A DNA stretch of 64,000 nt, taken from the NCBI GenBank assembly GCA_006384855.1, contig VCJN01000779.1, positions 124,001 to 188,000 on the forward strand, read 5' to 3'. Shown piece after piece: positions 17,008 through 26,048 of this stretch (position 1 is its first letter; each line of letters begins with the position of its first letter). The DNA is from Tetraselmis striata (taxonomy: Eukaryota; Chlorophyta; Chlorodendrophyceae; Chlorodendrales; Chlorodendraceae). The position numbers and the translations under genes were made by a program. Below the pieces are notes generated by a model that did not search any database, was not told where the DNA came from, and saw only the letters and a program-made list of their open reading frames with translations.

Positions 17008-17832
17008 TCACGCGTAGCTGTCGTCGTCGCCGCTGAGCTGCGCGGCGTCGTCGCCGCCGTTCACGACGTCGAACCCCTCGTCGTCCACGTCCACGTCGGG
17101 CATGCCCGCGAAGATCTCTTCGTCCCCGCCCCCCTCGTGCGGGGGCATCCCGTCGCCGTAGTCGCTGTCCGCGTCGACGTCCTCCTCCTCCCCCTCGCTC
17201 TCGCCGTCGGAGACGTCGGAGACGGGGTCGTCGGCGTCCGAGCCGCCGTCGCCGCTCGAGTCGCCGGCGTCCGAGCCGCCGTCCTCCGCGCCCTCGCCGC
17301 GGAGGGGACGCAGCACCGGCGTGTCCTCGTGGTCCCTGACCGTCCGGCCGAACGCGGAGATCCTCGAGTCCCGCAGCTCGAAGTTTCGGCCCAGGATCTC
17401 GAGCCCCACCTCGTCGCCGATCTGCAGGTCGTTGAGGTCCACCTCGTTGGGGATGGTGGAGGGGTTGCGCACCACCACGACCTCGATCACCGGCACCAGC
17501 GAGTTGTCGGGGTCGTAGTACCCCCCCTCGCACAGCATGCCGAACCGGTTGATCGAGCGCACGAGCGCGTTCATGCGCAGCCCCCGGACGGGGTTGCACA
17601 CCTCCGCCTTGAAGGTGGCGTCGAAGCTGTAGCTCTTCCCCATGTCTATGTCCCCCAGGCGGCCGTGCGACATGCCCACCAGGCGCAGCGAGCTGGGCCT
17701 CACGTACCCGCTCTCGCCGCACACGCCCTCCAGCAGCGACCGCGCCCTGTCCTCTACCACCTCCCTCACGTTGGCGCCGACCTCCCTGGCCTGCAGCTTC
17801 ACCGTGTGCCGAATGACCGCGGTTGTAAACAT
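17008..17832 (-). CDS. Rpb7-like DNA-directed RNA polymerase subunit
   Basis: A 274-residue protein. The first about 165 residues match Rpb7/RpoE: an N-terminal tip domain with LLEGVCGESGYVRPSS and SHGRLGDIDMGKSYSF, and an S1/OB-type domain with FKAEVCNPVRGLRMNA and INRFGM. Rpb7 forms the stalk of eukaryotic and viral multisubunit RNA polymerase and binds emerging RNA. Viral copies are known in mimivirus relatives, ASFV and poxviruses. The last about 90 residues are a disordered, extremely acidic Asp/Gly/Ser tail not usual in cellular Rpb7. It supports an autonomous viral transcription system together with the neighbouring capping enzyme. Confidence 0.82.
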   Translation of the reverse strand: MFTTAVIRHTVKLQAREVGANVREVVEDRARSLLEGVCGESGYVRPSSLRLVGMSHGRLGDIDMGKSYSFDATFKAEVCNPVRGLRMNALVRSINRFGMLCEGGYYDPDNSLVPVIEVVVVRNPSTIPNEVDLNDLQIGDEVGLEILGRNFELRDSRISAFGRTVRDHEDTPVLRPLRGEGAEDGGSDAGDSSGDGGSDADDPVSDVSDGESEGEEEDVDADSDYGDGMPPHEGGGDEEIFAGMPDVDVDDEGFDVVNGGDDAAQLSGDDDSYA

Positions 17833-17882
17833 GCTATCTATTTTCGGCGGAGCCTTTCTTTGATTGACAGCTGGAGAAAAAC

Positions 17883-18470
17883 TCAGACGCGGGCCTTAAA
17901 TTCCGCGAGGCGTTTGCGCGTCTTTTCTTTCCTCCGGATGATTTTGTCTATGGACCGGCGAATGCCTTTCAGCTCGTTTATCTCCTCCAGCAGCTCGTCG
18001 CCCGCCTCGCCCGCATCGCCCGCCTCGCCCGCCTTCGCCACCGCCTCGCCCGCCTTCGCCTTCGCCGCCGCCTTGCCCGCCTTGGCCTTCTTCGGCTTCG
18101 CTGCGGCGGGCGGCTGCGGCTGCGGCTGGACGGCGGTCGCGAGCGGGAGCGGCGGCGTGGCGTAGGCGTCGTACGCGACGAAGGCCTCGTAGATGGAGAC
18201 GTCCCTCTCGCTCTGGCAGAATGCCGTCTTGACGGGGTCGCGGGGCGTCTCAGCCTGGGAAAGCTGGCGCGGCGTCGCGTCCGGGGTCGGCTGCGACGAG
18301 GCGATCCGGGCGTAGTACGCGTCGCTCATGTCGTACCGGTTGTCGTCGCCGCCGCCCCCGCCGCTGCCGCCCCCGCCGCCGCCGCCGCCGTCGTCGTCAT
18401 CGTCGTCGTCGTCGTCGTCTAGGTGCGCCGCGCGCTGCACGGGACACGCTCCCGCGAGCTTTTCTGCCAT
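17883..18470 (-). CDS. Low-complexity acidic/basic protein, 195 aa
   Basis: A 195-residue protein with a run of ten aspartates, a glycine-rich tract, a proline-glutamine segment, an Ala-Lys-rich repeat (AKAGKAAAKAKAGEAVAKAGEAG) and a charged coiled-coil C-terminus (INELKGIRRSIDKIIRRKEK). No enzymatic domain is visible. The mixture resembles disordered virion or DNA-associated proteins. Its ATG at 18,468-18,470 shares the palindrome CATG with a possible upstream ATG of the large divergent gene, so the regulatory DNA of each gene lies inside the other. Confidence 0.7.
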   Translation of the reverse strand: MAEKLAGACPVQRAAHLDDDDDDDDDDGGGGGGGGSGGGGGDDNRYDMSDAYYARIASSQPTPDATPRQLSQAETPRDPVKTAFCQSERDVSIYEAFVAYDAYATPPLPLATAVQPQPQPPAAAKPKKAKAGKAAAKAKAGEAVAKAGEAGDAGEAGDELLEEINELKGIRRSIDKIIRRKEKTRKRLAEFKARV

Positions 18471-18486
18471 GCTTTACAACAGATCT

Positions 18487-21400
18487 ATGAACGCCTGGTT
18501 GTTGCTGCTAGGAATGGCGTGCGTGGCGGTGCTCGCGGCGATATATGTGATCTTCGTGGCGCCTGCCCCTTCGTCCGGACGGACTGGATCGCACCGGACG
18601 CGGACGCGCGAGGGATTCGAGGGAGAGGGCGAGGGCGAGAGCGGGGGCGGCGGCGGCGGCGAAGACGGAGGCGGAGGCGGCGAACCCGCGACCGTCCAGG
18701 CGCAATCGTCCACCACGTACCGGCAGGACGGCACGCAGATCGTCAACGTCACGATACCGCCGCTCGGCGTCGCCGCCCGCGGGGACGGGGACGCCGAGTC
18801 CGCGCCGGGGGACCCTGAGCCGCAGCTGGCCTCCCGGAGCGACCTGGCCGGGTGCGACGAGGTCATGGGGATCATCAAGGGGCGGGTGGAGGACCCCAGG
18901 TACCAGGGGCTGTGCCCCGACCACCGCTGCCCCGCCGTCACGCTGCCCGCGGGGGCGCCCGCCGACTTCACGGCCGACGAGACGGAGTTCGTGTACGACG
19001 AGGACGGCGAGAACGAGCGCCGGGTCCGGTTCATGGGCGACAAGATCTCCGAGCAGATCGACTCCATCGATCGGACGTTCAAGTTCCCCGTGGAGGACGA
19101 GCGCTGCGGGTTCGTCCGGGACCGGCTGGGCCCCGACGCCGACAAGTACATCTTTTTCAACGACAACCGCCTGCTCACGCACCCGTACTCCGGGGAGCCC
19201 GAGGTCTGCTACATGCCCCCCCACATCGGGAACGTGGCGTACGACTCGGACGGCTGCTCGCCGGACAACAACCGCCTGTACCACCCCGACTTCGACGACG
19301 TGGTCGACCGGGAGGGGATCCGGATGGCGCTCAACCAGCGCGCCGAGGGCGAGGACACCTACCGCCCCATGTGCGAGATCCGCTTCAAAAAGTCGGCGAC
19401 CCGGGAGCGCATCGGCGAGTACCTGCAGTACCTGTACAACAAGGAGCCGGAGCGGGAGTACTGGCAGCAGTCCACCAGCTGGCTGTTCAACCAGCACTTC
19501 GACGACACCAAGACCATGGCCGCGTACATGGAGCAGCTCCTGCTGCAGCACAACGAGATCTACACGCTCACCTCGGACCTCTCCGACGCGCGGGCCCAGA
19601 ACAGGATGCACATGGAGACGCTGCGCCGGTACCTCATCCCCCGCGAGTACATGCACGACTACATCTTCCAGAGCGGCGTCCCGCCCGGCGCCGTGGCCGA
19701 CGAGGAGCTGCGCCAGCTGGAGAAGAACCTCGCCGACGCCGCCTACCAGCAGAAGCTGGACGTCGCGACGGGGGAGCGGGCGGCGGAGGACACGGACCCC
19801 GCCAACGTCGTCGGCGCCGGCCGCCACCTGTCCCGGCTGTACCTGGGCGAGGGCGAGGACGAGGAGGCGTCGGCGCGCCGCCACATCATGGAGTGGGCCG
19901 ACTACGCCGAGGGCCGCCGGGCGCCGCTCAGCAACGTCATCACGGAGCAGGCCGACCTGGCGCGGGTGTGGGACAGGGAGAAGGACGCCGCCGAGGCGTC
20001 GGGGGTCGCCTACGACGTCAAGCTGGACTCCCGCTACGGCGACATGCGCGCCAAGGCGGCCGAGCTGCCGGAGGGGCCCGCCGGCTACCAGCACACCGAA
20101 AGCTGCACGTTTCGCGACGAGGCGGGCGAGGACTCGTGCAACGCCCAGTTCCTGCAGGGCTGCGCCTTCGACAACATCCAGGACAAGGCGGGGCAGGAGG
20201 GCCCGATCTGCGGCTGGGCCACGGGGAAGGGGGAGGGCGAGGACTCGCCCTTCAACTGCTCCGACTACGGCGCGCTGTTCGCGGGCGGCGGAGTCGGCAT
20301 CGGCAACTACCTCGACCGCCTCGAGCGGGAGCGGGAGGGCCCCGCCGCCGTGGAGGCCGAGCTGGACGGCCACCTGCGGGACGCGCGCGGGTTCAGCGTG
20401 GCCCGGCGGGACGGCGACAACAAGTGCGTGTACCGAGAGCGCGGGGAGGGCGACTGCGACGCCGAGTTTCGCGACCAGTGCGCCATGGTCAACGTCGGAA
20501 CCGGAACGTCCCCGGACTGGGTCTACCTGCTCAACAAGAACGCGGGCTACCCCGAGACGCGGCTCGTCAAGGCCAAGGCGCGCGAGGCGGCGGGCGGGGA
20601 GGCCATCGAGATCGTGGGCGACGTCGACGTCCCCGTCAAGCCCACCCACCGGCCGTACGTGACGATCGTCGACGCGTCCGGGGGGGACCTGTCGAACGTC
20701 ACCGAGTCCACCGCGCCGCAGGCGCAGCTGAGGGACGGGTACCTCGAGAAGCTGCAGCAGTACGACGGGCTCGTGTCCGACCTGGCCGAGGCGGGCGACG
20801 CGGGGGAGGAGAAGACCCGCAAGATAGGCAACCTGCGCGGCCGCCTGGACGCCATCAAGGGCGACTGCAGCCCGGACGGCGCGATCACGTGCACGGCGAT
20901 GAACTGCACCGAGGGCAGCGAGCACGAGTGCGTGAGCGGGGAGGACAGGGTGGTCGCCCGCCTCACCCAGGACGCGCAGGCCAAGCTCGACGGCTACGAC
21001 GACCTGCAGCGGCAGGCGGGGCGGACGGCGTCGTGCGCCGTCCCCGAAGAGCTCAGGGGCAAGATATCGTGCGATACCAACCTCGCGGACGGCGTCTTCA
21101 CCTCGGTGCCGGCGCTCAACAGCAACAACTGGGAGATCAACAGAGCCGGCACCAAGGACGCGTGCGACGACAAGGGCGGCGGCAACGTCACCGTTAACGA
21201 GGCGGGCGTGTACAGGGTCACCGGCCCCGACGAGGACGACCAGTACGACACGGGTACCAAGCTCAACCGAGGGTGGTACAAAGTCGACGGGGCCAACGCC
21301 GCGGGCATCGACAGCACCAACGCGACCGACCTGTACGGCGAAAACGTCGAGTTTAGATCCGGCAAGTTCCACTGCACCGACGCCGGGGGGGCGGAGCTGG

Positions 21401-23691
21401 GAGACGACCAAAAGCTGGTCCCCATCACGGCCACCGTCTGCGAGGCGGGAGAGACGTGCGTGGCCGGCGACGGTTCCGGGCCGGGCACGGACACTGGGGC
21501 GGGCACGCCGTGCGGCGAATCGGTCCCGGGGTTCGCGCAGCTGTCGTGCCTGCCGGACAGGAATGGCGTCATGCAGCAGAACGTCGATTTTCAGTACTAT
21601 ATACTGCAAAAAGATCAGAACATCGACGCCCAAGAGCATATGCAGGCCGACTCGCTCGCCGACTGCGCGGATCTATGCAGCGCGAGCGACGACTGCAAGT
21701 CGTTTTCGTGGACAATGACCGAGCGACAGAATAGCGGCGGGAGATGCTGGCTCAATAATTTCAGCACCGACGACGCGCGCTTCTACCGGACAACACTGCC
21801 GGACAACCAATCCATCCACTACGTCAAGACAACGCAGTCCCCCGCCCCCGTCGAACCCAGCGGCGCCACCGCCTGCGGCGACGGAACCTCGAGGCAAGAC
21901 GACGACGGCATGTGCTACCCGGACACCCAGGCCCTCGGCGCTCCCGGATACGAGCTCTTGAAGCACACGTTCTCGGGGGGCACCCGCATTAGCAGCGGCG
22001 ATACGCTGGAAGACTGCAGGGCGGCGTGCGACGAGGACAGCGAGTGCGCGGCCTTCAAGTTCGATCTGGCTCAAGGGCGGTGCAAAACGCTCACCGAGGG
22101 CGAAATGGGCGACGATAACAAGCAAGACAACCCGTCCAACGTGACGTACAGGAAGGTCTGCAAAATCTGCGCGGACTCGGGCGGGAACAACGAATTTCTG
22201 GAATCCATGTTCTCCGGGGACGGCGCCGTCGGGAATCGCGCCCTCTGGAAAGACCCGGAGACCGGCGCCTACGAAGTCCACACTCTACATGCAGCAGCTG
22301 CCTTCCTTACAACCCACCCGGACGGAGCGGAATTTTCAAAGGTTATCTCCCCCTCCCCGATAACCACAGCAACATTGCGTGAAGAACGAGTAAATATCAT
22401 GGCCACAGAAGATTTGATAAAAAACACGACGTATTACCTAGGCGATGACTTCGAAAACATCATAGTGCCCATGGAATTCGTGGGAGCTATGAACTTGATT
22501 ACGGGAGATCCGATACCGATACACGATAAAAGAATTATGGTGGCCAGGGAGGGGACGACCGAGGCGCGGGAGCTCAGGATCGTTCCGGTGGACAATAACA
22601 GCGGAATAAAGTACGACGACGGGTCAATAGAATGGGAAGTGGTATTCGTGAGACCGGGAGCATACGATACCGTGCTAAGTGCGCTCCAGGTCGGAGGAAC
22701 GTACAACATGATCGCTAATTCAAGTGGTCAGAACAGAAAGTTCTACGATCCGCAGGAAGACAAAGTTACACGCGATCAGTGGCCGGTGGTGTTTTTAGGA
22801 ACGGTCTCCGGGAGTTCGAAATCCGAGTGCGCCGGCACTAAAATAAAGGTGACCCGAACTCAGTACGAAACACACCGCAACACAATCTCTACGACATATT
22901 CTCCGATAGTTCCCATTGTATATTCTCTTGACGAAGCAAAACTAGCGTGCACAAACGATGACACATGTACCGGAGTCATAGAAGGCACATCTGGTAGTCA
23001 TTATAGAAAAACTCAACTTGATCATTCCGAGGTAAACGGCTCTATATCGAATACACTAGCCAGAGCCGAAGTCGGGTACACCCTTTACAGGAAGGTTAAG
23101 GAATACGGTGCGGCCGAGGAATGCATCAAAGCTATGCGGTTTGACCCCGCGCACCGATTCAGGTCGTACAATCACACCCACGACGACTCGAGTGTTCACA
23201 AGGAATCGAAACTCACGGATATCGTCGGGTACGCCGGAAACAAGGATTCACCGGACGACGCGAAGCTCACGATCGATTTGCAAAAAAGTTTCGTCGTGGC
23301 GGGGGTCATCATAAGGGGTCGCGGGAGCGGCGGGAGCCAAGATCAGTATCCCAAAGAGGTCCAGGTCGATTTGTATAATGAGGAGGATACGGCTCTGAAA
23401 ACCTATGAAGGTTTGACAACCGGGTTTACCGCTAAGAATCAGGAGGCCGTGTTAACTTTCGATCCGACTCTAGCTTCCAAGGTTTCAGTGACTATCACCG
23501 AATACGCGGGGCATCCGACGATGCGGGTTGGGCTTCTCCTGAAACACGACGAGGAGTACGAGTCACTCATACCGCAATACGAAACCGACATCCTAGCAGG
23601 AACCACCACGTCCGACGTAGACACCGGGAACTACACCACCAGCGACGAAGAGCTAATTAACTTCCTAAACAATCAAGGTTTTCCCACTTAA
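18487..23691 (+). CDS. Giant membrane-anchored protein with PAN/apple-like and discoidin-like domains
   Basis: A 1,734-residue protein. An N-terminal membrane anchor (about 3-28, WLLLLGMACVAVLAAIYVIF) is followed by Glu-Gly-rich low complexity and a long GC-rich central region with paired cysteines (SCTFRDEAGEDSCNAQFLQGC near 538). Two PAN/apple-like segments follow, at about 1036-1114 (DCADLCSASDDCKSFSW) and 1154-1228 (DCRAACDEDSECAAFKF). An F5/8C (discoidin)-like beta domain lies at about 1557-1691. PAN and discoidin domains bind sugars or proteins, so an exposed particle protein for host attachment is plausible but inferred. DNA from about 22,270 onward is notably more AT-rich. I prefer the ATG at 18,487 (ACAACAGATCT upstream) to that at 18,469. 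Confidence 0.85.
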   Translation: MNAWLLLLGMACVAVLAAIYVIFVAPAPSSGRTGSHRTRTREGFEGEGEGESGGGGGGEDGGGGGEPATVQAQSSTTYRQDGTQIVNVTIPPLGVAARGDGDAESAPGDPEPQLASRSDLAGCDEVMGIIKGRVEDPRYQGLCPDHRCPAVTLPAGAPADFTADETEFVYDEDGENERRVRFMGDKISEQIDSIDRTFKFPVEDERCGFVRDRLGPDADKYIFFNDNRLLTHPYSGEPEVCYMPPHIGNVAYDSDGCSPDNNRLYHPDFDDVVDREGIRMALNQRAEGEDTYRPMCEIRFKKSATRERIGEYLQYLYNKEPEREYWQQSTSWLFNQHFDDTKTMAAYMEQLLLQHNEIYTLTSDLSDARAQNRMHMETLRRYLIPREYMHDYIFQSGVPPGAVADEELRQLEKNLADAAYQQKLDVATGERAAEDTDPANVVGAGRHLSRLYLGEGEDEEASARRHIMEWADYAEGRRAPLSNVITEQADLARVWDREKDAAEASGVAYDVKLDSRYGDMRAKAAELPEGPAGYQHTESCTFRDEAGEDSCNAQFLQGCAFDNIQDKAGQEGPICGWATGKGEGEDSPFNCSDYGALFAGGGVGIGNYLDRLEREREGPAAVEAELDGHLRDARGFSVARRDGDNKCVYRERGEGDCDAEFRDQCAMVNVGTGTSPDWVYLLNKNAGYPETRLVKAKAREAAGGEAIEIVGDVDVPVKPTHRPYVTIVDASGGDLSNVTESTAPQAQLRDGYLEKLQQYDGLVSDLAEAGDAGEEKTRKIGNLRGRLDAIKGDCSPDGAITCTAMNCTEGSEHECVSGEDRVVARLTQDAQAKLDGYDDLQRQAGRTASCAVPEELRGKISCDTNLADGVFTSVPALNSNNWEINRAGTKDACDDKGGGNVTVNEAGVYRVTGPDEDDQYDTGTKLNRGWYKVDGANAAGIDSTNATDLYGENVEFRSGKFHCTDAGGAELGDDQKLVPITATVCEAGETCVAGDGSGPGTDTGAGTPCGESVPGFAQLSCLPDRNGVMQQNVDFQYYILQKDQNIDAQEHMQADSLADCADLCSASDDCKSFSWTMTERQNSGGRCWLNNFSTDDARFYRTTLPDNQSIHYVKTTQSPAPVEPSGATACGDGTSRQDDDGMCYPDTQALGAPGYELLKHTFSGGTRISSGDTLEDCRAACDEDSECAAFKFDLAQGRCKTLTEGEMGDDNKQDNPSNVTYRKVCKICADSGGNNEFLESMFSGDGAVGNRALWKDPETGAYEVHTLHAAAAFLTTHPDGAEFSKVISPSPITTATLREERVNIMATEDLIKNTTYYLGDDFENIIVPMEFVGAMNLITGDPIPIHDKRIMVAREGTTEARELRIVPVDNNSGIKYDDGSIEWEVVFVRPGAYDTVLSALQVGGTYNMIANSSGQNRKFYDPQEDKVTRDQWPVVFLGTVSGSSKSECAGTKIKVTRTQYETHRNTISTTYSPIVPIVYSLDEAKLACTNDDTCTGVIEGTSGSHYRKTQLDHSEVNGSISNTLARAEVGYTLYRKVKEYGAAEECIKAMRFDPAHRFRSYNHTHDDSSVHKESKLTDIVGYAGNKDSPDDAKLTIDLQKSFVVAGVIIRGRGSGGSQDQYPKEVQVDLYNEEDTALKTYEGLTTGFTAKNQEAVLTFDPTLASKVSVTITEYAGHPTMRVGLLLKHDEEYESLIPQYETDILAGTTTSDVDTGNYTTSDEELINFLNNQGFPT

Positions 23692-24035
23692 TGGGGGCTC
23701 ATTACTTGGATCCTTGGATCCTATTCGGGCGAGTTCACAAGAGGATATTTCAGTTCAAAACAACCGGTGTCGGTCCAACGCGTTTCCTTGAACCGCGTAC
23801 CCTCCGGAGGCAGTCCGAGCTTCAAAAGGGTGTGTACGACACGATCAACCACAATCCGGACGTCACCAACTCGGTGCCTCCGGACGACAAATCCAATCCG
23901 AGAATCATCGACAAAGAAAACGTCGAACCCAAAAAATTGTTCCAGGGGGGGGCACCTGGGGAACCAACCTGGCGTGCATCGCGGCCGGCGTGCTGGCCAC
24001 ACTCGCGGCGTCCTTCTCGCACCCCTCGCCCCTGA
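23691..24035 (+). pseudogene. N-terminal fragment of an interrupted membrane-protein gene
   Basis: An ATG overlapping the stop of the giant gene (TAATG) opens a frame of 114 codons. The first about 85 residues look genuine (for instance LQKGVYDTINHNPDVTNSVPPD). After a run of eight or nine G at about 23,945-23,953 the frame turns into basic nonsense, while a different frame there encodes a good membrane span (GVLATLAASF) until a stop at 24,059. The reading then seems to move again before the long frame ending at 25,098. Either the gene is broken or the sequence contains indel errors. No joined protein is given. Confidence 0.6.
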
Positions 24036-24174
24036 CCCGGGTGACCGCAAGCAACGTATAAAGCCCGTCCCGGAAGGCGGTATACAAGAAAAACGGATAG
24101 CCGGAGATCGCGCCGCATGACGCGGGTGTCCATCAGCATCGAGGCGCTGGTCGCCCGGCAGGCGCTCGTCTTCG

Positions 24175-25098
24175 GTGCAGAACAACCTGTCGGGGGACCG
24201 CTCCACCTGGCAGAACCTCACGACCGGGGACGACACCGACGAGGTGCTGGAAAAGCTGGAGCGGTTCGTCAAGGGGGTGGCGATAGAGTACACTCGCGAC
24301 GTGACGGGCGAAGCCGAATTCGACATCACCCCGGACACGGAGCCCGCGGGGTACGACGTTTTCCCGACGCCCGTCGCGGACGGCTCCGCCATCACCCATG
24401 ACGAGGCCAAGACCTTCCAGCGCACGACCAGCGCCTACACCAAGCTCAAGGTCGCCCACGGCAACTCCAAGGCCGACCAGATGTTCAACACGCTGCGGCT
24501 CTACTACGCGTTCAAGTTCCTGGACCACATCTTTGTCTCGCCGGACGAGTACTTTTTCATCCAGCGCCTGGTCGCCGCCGCCAAGCTCATGTACGTGTCT
24601 CAGCTGTTCCGCATGGTGGGCGAGAACGAGAAGTTCGACCAGGTCCTGGGGTGGATGTACCACAACAGCGTGGGGTACGCGACCGTGGACCCCAACACGA
24701 ACGCGCTGGAGCAGAAGTACGACGACGAGGGCAACCCGCTGCCCAGAACCCGCGGCGAAAGGTTCGCGCTCGACGACATGTTCAGGCGCAACGTGGAGCT
24801 GAGCCACGACGTCAAGTCGGGGAGCGCGGATCTGCTGAGCACCAAGGAGCTGGTGTCCGACGCGAGGGACAACCTCCAAAGCCTCGCCAACAGCGACGAC
24901 CTCGTGAAGAAGCAGCAGTTCAACAGCAAGATCATTTACTTCGTGGCCATTTCGATGCTGGTGCTGCAGATCGGCGGGCTCATCGCCGCGGAGTACCTGC
25001 AGAGCCCGCTGATGGGCTACCTCGTCATCGTGGTCTACGCCCTGGTCGTGCTCGCCATCGAGGCCACCAAGGGGCTCAACACGCTGATCAACATCTAA
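24175..25098 (+). CDS. C-terminal part of the interrupted membrane protein
   Basis: The frame is open from 24,121 and strongly coding from about 24,175, but its first in-frame ATG is deep inside (about 24,481). That is unlike an intact gene and supports continuity with the fragment at 23,691. The product is soluble and helical (LEKLERFVKGVAIEYTRD, YYAFKFLDHIFVSPDEYFF), then has two C-terminal membrane spans (IIYFVAISMLVLQIGGLIAA and MGYLVIVVYALVVLAIEA). This layout suggests a virion-membrane protein, as with several neighbours. Composition returns to GC-rich here, unlike the DNA just upstream. Function unknown. Confidence 0.7.
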   Translation: MQNNLSGDRSTWQNLTTGDDTDEVLEKLERFVKGVAIEYTRDVTGEAEFDITPDTEPAGYDVFPTPVADGSAITHDEAKTFQRTTSAYTKLKVAHGNSKADQMFNTLRLYYAFKFLDHIFVSPDEYFFIQRLVAAAKLMYVSQLFRMVGENEKFDQVLGWMYHNSVGYATVDPNTNALEQKYDDEGNPLPRTRGERFALDDMFRRNVELSHDVKSGSADLLSTKELVSDARDNLQSLANSDDLVKKQQFNSKIIYFVAISMLVLQIGGLIAAEYLQSPLMGYLVIVVYALVVLAIEATKGLNTLINI

Positions 25099-25138
25099 AA
25101 AAAAAAGTTAAAATGGCGTATGTATTATATTATACACA

Positions 25139-25444
25139 ATGCCCTCCGCCAGCAGGGGAGGGCGCTACACCGGCGTCGTCAAGATGCGGCTGACCTTTTC
25201 CTCCGAAAAGGCCCGGGACGACGGGAAAAGGCTCGCGTTCGACAACAGGTACGCGCTCCCGCTCTGGGATTTCAACAACTTCGGCAAGCTCGCGTACACC
25301 GTCACCGTGGCCCCCACCCCCAAGGCCCCCCTCGCCGTCGTCGCGGCGTCGCTCGCGTCGGCGAAAGGGCACAGGAAGACGGAGGTGAAGCCCCCGAACG
25401 CGGCTCGGTTCGGGGCTCTCGACGTCGGCCCCAAATCGGGGTGA
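25139..25444 (+). CDS. Hypothetical small protein, 101 aa
   Basis: A 101-residue basic protein (MPSASRGGRYTGVVKMRLTF...) that seems beta-rich in its first 70 residues (LPLWDFNNFGKLAYTVTVAP). No family recognised. A T/A-rich stretch with TATTATATTATACA lies 5-20 bp before the ATG, the clearest TATA-like element nearby. It converges on the 75-residue gene ending at 25,472. Confidence 0.65.
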   Translation: MPSASRGGRYTGVVKMRLTFSSEKARDDGKRLAFDNRYALPLWDFNNFGKLAYTVTVAPTPKAPLAVVAASLASAKGHRKTEVKPPNAARFGALDVGPKSG

Positions 25445-25471
25445 AAGCGCGCAATCGTCGATCGAGTGGTC

Positions 25472-25699
25472 TCACGCGCCGACGTCCACGCAGAAGAGGC
25501 GGTGCAGCCCCTCGGAGCAGAGCAGCCAGACGATGGTCGTCACCGACAGTCTCACGTCGAAGGCCGCGGAGGTGATCCACGCCAGCGCGAGAGTCCCGAA
25601 GTAGTCCCATGCCGCCGTCCGCGTCAGCGGGACCCTGGCGGCGTGGAAGCCTCGTCCGGGGATCCCTAGCGCTTCTTTGAACCGGCAGAGCGACGGCAT
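25472..25699 (-). CDS. Small membrane protein, 75 aa
   Basis: A 75-residue protein with one long hydrophobic stretch (about 29-64, WDYFGTLALAWITSAAFDV and LSVTTIVWLLCSEGLHRLF), probably two short membrane helices, and a basic N-terminus. Not recognised. An AT-rich non-coding gap with T- and G-rich runs (25,700-25,767) precedes its start. Confidence 0.6.
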   Translation of the reverse strand: MPSLCRFKEALGIPGRGFHAARVPLTRTAAWDYFGTLALAWITSAAFDVRLSVTTIVWLLCSEGLHRLFCVDVGA

Positions 25700-25767
25700 G
25701 CCTGGCTTGACGTGTTCATCCGGAAATCTTTTGTTTTGTTTTTTTTGTTTTGTTTTTTTGTTTTTCC

Positions 25768-26031
25768 CTAGAGGTAGCGGCGGCGGCCCCGCTTCGTCAC
25801 CGTCTCAAACTCGCAGTGGAACTCCACCCACGACTCGATCGCCGCCAGGATCTCGAACTTGCCGAGAGGGCGCGACCAGTCCAGCCGCAGCTGCTGCCCG
25901 ATGTGCTCCGACTCCTCGGCGCCGAATCCCGCGGAAAGCAGCCCGGACCTCATCTCCGACCAGTCCTGGAATTCGCCGCGGCTCTGCGCCACGGCGGCCA
26001 CGCGCGGGGCTATCTGGCTGACGTCGCTCAT
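25768..26031 (-). CDS. Hypothetical small protein, 87 aa
   Basis: An 87-residue protein (MSDVSQIAPRVAAVAQSRGEFQDW...). It has alternating helical segments and a basic end (VTKRGRRRYL) and is not recognised. The ATG at 26,031 is preceded by GTCAACAGAA, the start-proximal element seen at several genes, which supports this start over longer frames. It follows the 162-residue gene on the same strand after 17 bp. Confidence 0.65.
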   Translation of the reverse strand: MSDVSQIAPRVAAVAQSRGEFQDWSEMRSGLLSAGFGAEESEHIGQQLRLDWSRPLGKFEILAAIESWVEFHCEFETVTKRGRRRYL

Positions 26032-26048
26032 TTCTGTTGACGTCCGGA

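Noticed and set aside
18508-21639. A 1,043-codon minus-strand frame opposite the giant membrane-anchored protein
   Set aside because: No domains and extreme Val/Leu/Ala/Arg bias. The plus-strand frame has a membrane anchor and cysteine motifs.
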